This document shows, piece after piece, positions 23,637 through 28,122 of a stretch of DNA of 28,122 nt; positions within the stretch are counted from its first letter, which is position 1, and each line of letters begins with the position of its first letter. The notes beneath the pieces were generated by a model, which worked only from the letters and a program-made list of their open reading frames with translations, was not told the origin of the DNA and did no database searches. This stretch comes from an uncultured Clostridia bacterium (lineage in GTDB: Bacteria > Bacillota > Clostridia > Lachnospirales > Anaerotignaceae). Where the stretch lies: NCBI GenBank assembly GCA_937919015.1, contig CALFPN010000011.1:1-28122 (forward strand), written 5' to 3'. Made by a program: the position numbers and the translations under genes.

Positions 23637-23664
23637 ATTATAGCACATGATTTTTTTTATGCAA
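23637..23664 (-). promoter_or_regulatory. glgC promoter with extended -10
   Basis: On the minus strand TTGCAT (23659-23664) is followed after 16 bases by TGCTATAAT, an extended -10 (TATAAT at 23637-23642). In the leader a GTATATATATAC palindrome (about 23599-23610) could be an operator. The 345-base gap between glgC and murC holds this promoter and the divergent murC promoter; 23665-23810 shows only AT-rich sequence and a GGTTTAACC palindrome near 23762. Confidence 0.7.
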
Positions 23665-23813
23665 ATGAATTCCAATAAAATATTTACCGAAATTTAGTAA
23701 AATTCGTCAACTTTTTACCCGGATACCAAAAAAAGATGGACAAATTTATGGTACTTCCGCAGGTTTAACCTCCCTCCATTCTGTATAAAATATAGAAATA
23801 CCAAGGGGGGAGA

Positions 23814-23842
23814 TTGCCATTCCAACTTCAGTATACTATAAT
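23814..23842 (+). promoter_or_regulatory. murC promoter
   Basis: TTGCCA (23814-23819) and a perfect TATAAT (23837-23842) are 17 bases apart, about 70 bases before the murC start. Confidence 0.75.
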
Positions 23843-23916
23843 GATAAACGAAATATGTCCAATAAAATAAAACGAAACAAACCACCCATTTCATAGGAAT
23901 TGAGGCGAAGAAAAAT

Positions 23917-25308
23917 ATGACAACATTTAAAAAAGACCAGCATATTTATTTCATCGGTATCGGCGGCATCAGCATGTCCGGTCTGGCGGAAATTCTGGTT
24001 GACCGCGGCTGCAGAGTATCCGGTACGGACCTGAAGGAAACCCCTGTGATCAAACATCTGCAAAGCCTCGGCATTCAGGTCAACTTTGGCCATAAAAAAG
24101 AAAATATCACAGACGATGTAGATCTAATCGTTTACACTGCAGCGATCCATCCCGATAATCCGGAATTGGAAGCAGCCAACGAAAAGGGCATCCCCCTGAT
24201 GGACAGAGCTCATCTTTTGGGCGAAATCATGGGCGAATATGCCAACTCCATCGCCGTAGCCGGTACTCACGGCAAAACCACAACAACTTCCATGGCTTCC
24301 GAGATCCTGCTGGCAGCGGATACAGACCCCACCATCACCGTCGGCGGTATTCTGCCTACCATCGGCAGCAATCTGAAAATCGGTCACTCCCCCTTCTTTG
24401 TTGCAGAAGCCTGCGAATATTTCGACAGCTTCCTGCAGTTCCAGCCTATGGTCGGCGTCATTCTGAACGTGGAAAGTGACCATCTGGATTATTTCAAGGA
24501 TCTGGCCCATATCCGCCGTTCCTTCCACGCTTTTGCCCAGCGTGTACCCGCAGAAGGCGTCGTGGTCATCAATCAGGAAATCGACAATGTGGGAGAACTG
24601 ACTGCAGAACTGAACTGCGCAGCAGAAACCTTCGGCCTGAAGGACGGTGCCACTTGGCAGGCCAAAAATATCGTTCATGAAAACGACGGTACAAACACCT
24701 TTGATGTATATTACAAAGATGAATACTTCGGCCCAATCCATCTGAACGTGCCCGGCGACCACAACATCATGAACGCACTGGCATCCATCGCTTCCGCTCA
24801 TTATCTGGGCATTTCTGCAGAAAACTGCCGCAAAGGTCTGCTGCATTTTGGCGGTACCGACCGTCGTTTCCAGCGCAAGGGCGAAAAAAACGGTATTCAG
24901 GTCATTGATGACTACGCACACCATCCCACAGAAATCAAAGCTGCGCTGGCAGCCGCAAAAAAAGTGAAACACAACAAGACATGGTGCATCTTCCAGCCCC
25001 ACACCTATTCCAGAACAAAATTCCTGTTTGATGAATTCGGGGAATCCTTTGGGGATGCCGATGAAATCATCATTGCAGATATCTTTGCCGCAAGGGAAAC
25101 CGATGACGGCAGCATTTCCGCGGAAATGCTGGCGGAAAGAGTGGCACAGGCTGGTAAGTCTGCCCGCTATGTAGGAAATTTCGATGCCATCCGCAGCTAT
25201 CTGGAAGAACACTGCAAGGCAGGGGATCTCCTGATGACAGTGGGCGCAGGGGATGTATTCAAAATCGGCGAAGCATTCCTCTCGGGGTGCCACCCCGAAC
25301 CCCGCTAA
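23917..25308 (+). CDS. murC: UDP-N-acetylmuramate--L-alanine ligase
   Basis: Adds L-alanine to UDP-MurNAc, the first amino acid of the peptidoglycan stem. The 463 residues show the Rossmann loop GIGGISMSGLA (14-24), the ATP loop AGTHGKTTTTSM (115-126), ESDHLDYF for metal and substrate, NIMNALA and DDYAHHPTEIKAAL. GAGG lies 11 bases before the ATG, a rather long spacing. The family normally ends soon after the GAGDVFKIGEAFL segment. Here the last residues, SGCHPEPR, are encoded by a palindromic repeat (CGGGGTG-C-CACCCCG), so the C-terminus seems to have been rewritten by repeat sequence. A bidirectional terminator follows at 25444-25470. Confidence 0.97.
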   Translation: MTTFKKDQHIYFIGIGGISMSGLAEILVDRGCRVSGTDLKETPVIKHLQSLGIQVNFGHKKENITDDVDLIVYTAAIHPDNPELEAANEKGIPLMDRAHLLGEIMGEYANSIAVAGTHGKTTTTSMASEILLAADTDPTITVGGILPTIGSNLKIGHSPFFVAEACEYFDSFLQFQPMVGVILNVESDHLDYFKDLAHIRRSFHAFAQRVPAEGVVVINQEIDNVGELTAELNCAAETFGLKDGATWQAKNIVHENDGTNTFDVYYKDEYFGPIHLNVPGDHNIMNALASIASAHYLGISAENCRKGLLHFGGTDRRFQRKGEKNGIQVIDDYAHHPTEIKAALAAAKKVKHNKTWCIFQPHTYSRTKFLFDEFGESFGDADEIIIADIFAARETDDGSISAEMLAERVAQAGKSARYVGNFDAIRSYLEEHCKAGDLLMTVGAGDVFKIGEAFLSGCHPEPR

Positions 25309-25419
25309 GGGAAATTGGTCAAGCATCTTTCCTTCGGAAAGACGGCTACGCCGCCGCCTTAATCTTGACGATGCTCACACCCCTTAGAACCCTTAATGCC
25401 ACAAAGCTGCGTTTTGTGG
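25283..25419. repeat. Structured palindromic element at the 3' end of murC
   Basis: Inverted repeats are nested here. CGGGGTG/CACCCCG (25283-25297) lies in murC. CTAAGGG (25305-25311), which contains the murC stop, pairs with CCCTTAG (25381-25387). GTCAAG (25318-25323) pairs with CTTGAC (25364-25369). Inside them are hairpins TCTTTCC-TTC-GGAAAGA (25326-25342) and CGGC-TAC-GCCG (25343-25353). CCACAAA/TTTTGTGG (25399-25419) follows. The fold is cloverleaf-like. AGCATC/GATGCT is an alternative pairing. No gene was found in 25309-25478. Confidence 0.6.
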
Positions 25420-25433
25420 AAAAATTTAAAAGA

Positions 25434-25470
25434 GCAAAAAAATAAAGTCCCGATTTACGGGACTTTTTCT
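25434..25470. terminator. Bidirectional terminator between murC and the small membrane protein
   Basis: AAAGTCCCG (25444-25452) and CGGGACTTT (25458-25466) form a 9-bp stem with a 5-base loop. T runs flank it on both strands, so it serves convergent murC and the 69-residue gene. Confidence 0.92.
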
Positions 25471-25478
25471 TTTTATGA

Positions 25479-25688
25479 TCAGTCTTCTGTAGGGAAGATC
25501 ACAGTGCTTTCCACGCCTTCACCAGCCTGTTCCTGTTCTTCCGCTTCCATTACGATAGCATTCTGTTTTGCCTCTTCTGCTTCCTGTTCTTTTCTTCTCT
25601 GGTGTTCATCAAACAGCATGAACATTGCCATAAACCAGCACACCAGCCCAATAAAACGCAACATTTTTGCTTTTTTCTGTTTATCCAT
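25479..25688 (-). CDS. Small single-pass membrane protein, function unknown
   Basis: The 69-residue protein has a basic N-terminus (MDKQKKAKMLR), one hydrophobic helix (about 11-26, rich in Met, Phe and Trp), and a strongly charged Glu/Gln-rich tail (27-69) ending STVIFPTED. With Lys/Arg on both sides of the helix the topology is uncertain. GAGGAG lies about 10 bases before the ATG, and a terminator directly follows the stop, both favouring a real gene. It could be cotranscribed with rlmH across the hairpin array at 25714-25801. No family is recognised. Confidence 0.65.
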   Translation of the reverse strand: MDKQKKAKMLRFIGLVCWFMAMFMLFDEHQRRKEQEAEEAKQNAIVMEAEEQEQAGEGVESTVIFPTED

Positions 25689-25713
25689 TTTATATTCTCT
25701 CCTCTAAAAAACA

Positions 25714-25801
25714 TTCAGGCCCCTTCTGCGAAATGTAATTTCGCAGTATATAGGGCTCCAAGGGGATTATCCCCTTGGCAGGGTTTGGGACAGCGTCCCA
25801 A
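25714..25801. repeat. Array of three perfect hairpins between rlmH and the small membrane protein
   Basis: CTGCGAAAT-GTA-ATTTCGCAG (25726-25746), CCAAGGGGA-TTA-TCCCCTTGG (25758-25778) and TTGGGAC-AGC-GTCCCAA (25785-25801) follow each other, each with a 3-base loop. GGCCC/GGGCT may close the first. The array starts 4 bases past the rlmH stop. It resembles palindromic dispersed repeats; only one copy lies in the window. A T run beyond it on the minus strand could make it the rlmH terminator. Confidence 0.7.
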
Positions 25802-25805
25802 GAAC

Positions 25806-26285
25806 TTATTTATGATATGGTTCGTTCCGCTGAATTCTTTCGGAACGATAAATCTGCTCCAACAGCACCACACGCATCATCTGGTGCGGAAACGTCATCT
25901 TGGAAAAGCTGAGGGCAAAATCCGCCCGCTGCATCACCGCAGGCGATAAGCCCAAAGAACCGCCGATGATAAACACCATATGGCTCACACCGCCGACAGC
26001 TTTTTTTGCCATAAAATCCGCCAGCTCCTCACTGGAAAGCTGCTTGCCCTCCACCGCCAGAGCCACCACAAAGGCGTCATCCTTCACATTTTTCAGGATA
26101 CGCTGGCCTTCCTTTTCCTTGACCTCCGCCTCCTGGGCAGGACTCATGGTCTCAGGAGCCTTTTCATCGGCCAGTTCGATGATCTCCAGCTTCATATAAC
26201 GACTGAGACGCTTGCTGTATTCCTGAACGGCATCCCGCCAGTATTTTTCTTTTAATTTGCCGACACAAACGATTGTAACCTTCAT
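25806..26285 (-). CDS. rlmH: 23S rRNA pseudouridine1915 N3-methyltransferase
   Basis: Methylates pseudouridine 1915 in helix 69 of 23S rRNA on the assembled ribosome, with S-adenosylmethionine. The 159 residues equal the family length. This SPOUT enzyme shows VTIVCVGKLKEKYW at the start, FIIGGSLGLS (about 109-118), the SAM-binding knot, and the conserved end LLEQIYRSERIQRNEPYHK. AGGAGG lies 5 bases before the ATG. It begins 12 bases after the walJ stop, so the two are cotranscribed, a common clostridial arrangement. Confidence 0.98.
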   Translation of the reverse strand: MKVTIVCVGKLKEKYWRDAVQEYSKRLSRYMKLEIIELADEKAPETMSPAQEAEVKEKEGQRILKNVKDDAFVVALAVEGKQLSSEELADFMAKKAVGGVSHMVFIIGGSLGLSPAVMQRADFALSFSKMTFPHQMMRVVLLEQIYRSERIQRNEPYHK

Positions 26286-26297
26286 CCCAGCCTCCTG

Positions 26298-27092
26298 TTA
26301 CAGTTCCACTTTCACACCATTGCGGAAACGGCTTGCCATATCCATCTTCAGGTGTGTTCCCACTTCAATCCGGTTTTTTCTGAGAATTTCTTCCACCGTT
26401 TCATAGGCCAGATGAGGATTGTTATTTTCATCACTGAGATGTCCCAGAAAAACATATTTCAATTTTCCTGTCATGATTTCCGTCAAAAGCTCCCCCGCGG
26501 CCACATTGGAAAGATGCCCTCTTTCTCCCAGAATACGCTGTTTCAGATGCCAAGGGTAACTGCCCTTCTTCACCATATCTATATCATGATTGCTCTCCAG
26601 AAGCAGCAAATCACTGTCCTCCAGATTTTCACGGATGGTATCCGTCACATGGCCGATATCCGTTGCCAGAGTGATTTTCTTTTCCCCAGCAAAGATATTG
26701 TAACCCACAGGTTCCGCTGCATCGTGGGGAATGGCAAAGGGCTTCACGCAGATATCATTGACAGGACACATTTCATCTGCATAAATAATACGCTTATTGC
26801 TGGGAGCAATTTTCCCCAAGCTTCCTTCCATGGCTGCCCATGTTTCCGCTGTGGCAAACACAGGGATATCGAACCTTCTGGAAAGGATGCCCGCCCCTTT
26901 GATATGATCCACATGCTCATGGGTAATAAACAGGGCATCAATTTCATTACCCGTCAGTTTCAGTTCTGCCAATCCTTCCTCGATCTTCTTGCCGCTGATG
27001 CCGGCATCGATGAGGATCTTTGTATGGTCAGAGCCAATATATGTGCAGTTGCCGCTGCTTCCGCTGGCAATGGTGCAAAATTCCAGCCGCAA
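26298..27092 (-). CDS. walJ: MBL-fold metallohydrolase of the WalJ (YycJ) type
   Basis: The 264-residue protein belongs to the metallo-beta-lactamase fold; WalJ relatives act as 5' exonucleases and are linked to cell-wall signalling and DNA repair. Visible metal ligands are the THEHVDH motif (about 57-63), the His of PFAIPHDAAEP, the Asp of LATDIGH and the His of FLGHLSDENN. The N-terminus LRLEFCTIASGSSGN is typical. A GTG 9 bases upstream in frame overlaps the AGAGGTG ribosome binding site, so the TTG at 27092 is preferred. It precedes rlmH by 12 bases. No promoter could be picked out in front of it; read-through from murA would have to pass the terminator at 27241-27273. Confidence 0.9.
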   Translation of the reverse strand: MRLEFCTIASGSSGNCTYIGSDHTKILIDAGISGKKIEEGLAELKLTGNEIDALFITHEHVDHIKGAGILSRRFDIPVFATAETWAAMEGSLGKIAPSNKRIIYADEMCPVNDICVKPFAIPHDAAEPVGYNIFAGEKKITLATDIGHVTDTIRENLEDSDLLLLESNHDIDMVKKGSYPWHLKQRILGERGHLSNVAAGELLTEIMTGKLKYVFLGHLSDENNNPHLAYETVEEILRKNRIEVGTHLKMDMASRFRNGVKVEL

Positions 27093-27117
27093 GATGATCA
27101 CCTCTTTTCTCTAACGC

Positions 27118-27206
27118 CATTCGTAAAGCTTCGCTTTACTCATGATTTGCTCCGCAAATCATTTCTTGCGACTTTCTCTGTTAAAATTTGCAAGCAAATT
27201 TAACAG
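27118..27206. repeat. Three-hairpin intergenic repeat, copy 2
   Basis: GTAAAGC-TTC-GCTTTAC (27123-27139), GATTTGC-TCC-GCAAATC (27144-27160), and a long hairpin from CTGTTAAAATTTGC to GCAAATTTAACAG (27178-27206, one bulged A). The middle part, TCATG(C)ATTTGCTNCGCAAATCA, and TTGCAAGCAAATT (27188-27200) are shared with 17075-17134. It lies in the murA-walJ gap. Confidence 0.65.
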
Positions 27207-27240
27207 TTCATTCCGCAATTCATGGCTTTCTCCGCCTTTC

Positions 27241-27273
27241 AAAAAACAGGCTTCGGACTCATATCCGAAGCCT
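27241..27273 (-). terminator. murA terminator
   Basis: AGGCTTCGGA (27248-27257) and TCCGAAGCCT (27264-27273) form a perfect 10-bp stem with a 6-base loop; on the minus strand a G and six T follow. It lies 15 bases past the stop codon. Confidence 0.93.
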
Positions 27274-27288
27274 ATTATGTTCTCTCGA

Positions 27289-28122
27289 TTATTCGCCTTT
27301 GATACGCACGATATCTGCGCCCATGGCATTGAATTTATCTTCGACATGCTCATACCCTCTGTCGATATAACGCACACCGCTGATCTTTGTTTCGCCTTCT
27401 GCCGCCATCGCTGCCAGAATCATTGCCGCGCCCGCACGCAGGTCTGTAGCAGTTACTTCCGCGCCATGGAAGTTCTTGATGCCGTGGATGGTTGCTTTTC
27501 TGCCTTCGATATCCACATCTGCGCCCATTTTACGCAGTTCGTCCATATACTGATAACGGTTTTCCCAGACATTTTCCGTCAGCACGCTGGTGCCATTGCA
27601 AACTGCCAGCAGTGTGGCAATCTGAGGCTGCAGGTCTGTGGGGAAGCCGGGATAAGCCATGGTTTTTACATTGACTGCCCGCAGGGGTTCATCGGCCATA
27701 ACACGAATGGAATCTTCCCATTCTGCCACCTTCACACGCATTTCTTCCAGTTTTGCTGTCAAGGAATCCATGTGCTTGGGAATGATATTTTTTACCAGCA
27801 CATCGCCCCCTGTGATGGCTGCTGCGATCATGTATGTACCCGCTTCGATCTGGTCGGGAATGATGGTGTACTGGGCACCTTTCAGTTCCTTTACGCCCTT
27901 GATGCGGATCACGTCTGTACCGGCCCCTTTGATATTTGCACCCATCATATTCAGATAGTTTGCTGTATCTACAACATGAGGTTCTTTTGCTGCATTTTCA
28001 ATGGTTGTTGTGCCTTCTGCCATAGTCGCAGCCAGCATAACGTTGATGGTTGCCCCTACGCTCACCTGGTCCATGTAAATAGAAGTACCAATCAATTTTT
28101 CCGCATAAGCCTTTACCATGCC
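27289..28122 (-). CDS. murA: UDP-N-acetylglucosamine 1-carboxyvinyltransferase (3' part, start outside window)
   Basis: MurA transfers enolpyruvate from PEP to UDP-GlcNAc, the first committed step of peptidoglycan synthesis. About 278 of some 420 residues are present and the frame is still open at the right edge, so the ATG inside it is not the true start. The EPSP-synthase-type inside-out barrel repeats are clear: VSVGATINVMLAATMAEG, IIPDQIEAGTYMIAAAIT, the substrate-binding YPGFPTDLQPQ, and DLRAGAAMILAAMAAEG near the end. The Cys that fosfomycin alkylates lies before the visible part, so sensitivity cannot be judged. A strong terminator follows. Confidence 0.97.
   Translation of the reverse strand, partial: GMVKAYAEKLIGTSIYMDQVSVGATINVMLAATMAEGTTTIENAAKEPHVVDTANYLNMMGANIKGAGTDVIRIKGVKELKGAQYTIIPDQIEAGTYMIAAAITGGDVLVKNIIPKHMDSLTAKLEEMRVKVAEWEDSIRVMADEPLRAVNVKTMAYPGFPTDLQPQIATLLAVCNGTSVLTENVWENRYQYMDELRKMGADVDIEGRKATIHGIKNFHGAEVTATDLRAGAAMILAAMAAEGETKISGVRYIDRGYEHVEDKFNAMGADIVRIKGE

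Noticed and set aside
27159..27377. Minus-strand frame ending NELLNLLANFNRESRKK between murA and walJ
   Set aside because: The end looks protein-like, but the frame crosses the murA coding end and its terminator, has no ribosome site, and its 3' half is the three-hairpin repeat.

Overview
The window looks like chromosome from a low-to-mid GC anaerobic member of the class Clostridia, probably Lachnospirales-like. The evidence is a glgC/glgD pair, MecA, RlmH, WalJ, a LysM protein-rho-rpmE string, an mfd-peptidyl-prolyl isomerase pair, strong AGGAGG ribosome binding sites and clean sigma-A-type promoters. Genus cannot be fixed from the sequence alone. Most genes lie on the minus strand; the exceptions are a recombinase, mecA and murC.

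Region 1 (1 to about 1680) is the end of an integrated mobile element: the tail of an unknown gene, a terminator, and a large serine recombinase whose stop codon lies about 30 bp from the presumed attachment junction. Next to it, on the opposite strand, is a perfect ribosome binding site and the first ten or so codons of what looks like a DUF1385 (YqhQ-type) gene. The element therefore appears to have integrated into the 5' end of that gene, just downstream of rpmE.

Region 2 (1786 to 7396) holds rpmE, rho and a LysM membrane protein (own promoter upstream, rpmE with a second promoter), a three-TM protein of unknown function, and divergently mecA. Region 3 (7395 to 10618) is a compact operon of a VTC-domain protein, a DUF4956 membrane protein and a CotH-type kinase carrying Gly/Met-rich tandem repeats. 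This is the best candidate for an under-described system. Region 4 (10658 to 17036) has an EFR1-type flavodoxin/ferredoxin protein and the operon pth-mfd-PPIase lipoprotein.

Region 5 (17049 to 23664) carries a D-lactate dehydrogenase-type gene with a Rex-like operator and a small upstream ORF in a structured leader, then prs, glmU and the glgC-glgD glycogen operon, each with a readable promoter and terminator. Region 6 (23814 to 28122) has murC on the plus strand, a small membrane protein, the walJ-rlmH pair and the 3' two thirds of murA.

The gene content is mostly housekeeping: wall precursor synthesis (glmU, murC, murA), translation (rpmE, pth, rlmH), transcription and repair (rho, mfd), nucleotide supply (prs) and carbon storage (glgCD). 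The intergenic spaces hold palindromic repeats of at least three kinds, including a three-hairpin unit present in two copies 10 kb apart. No tRNA, rRNA, CRISPR array or transposase-type insertion sequence was seen.
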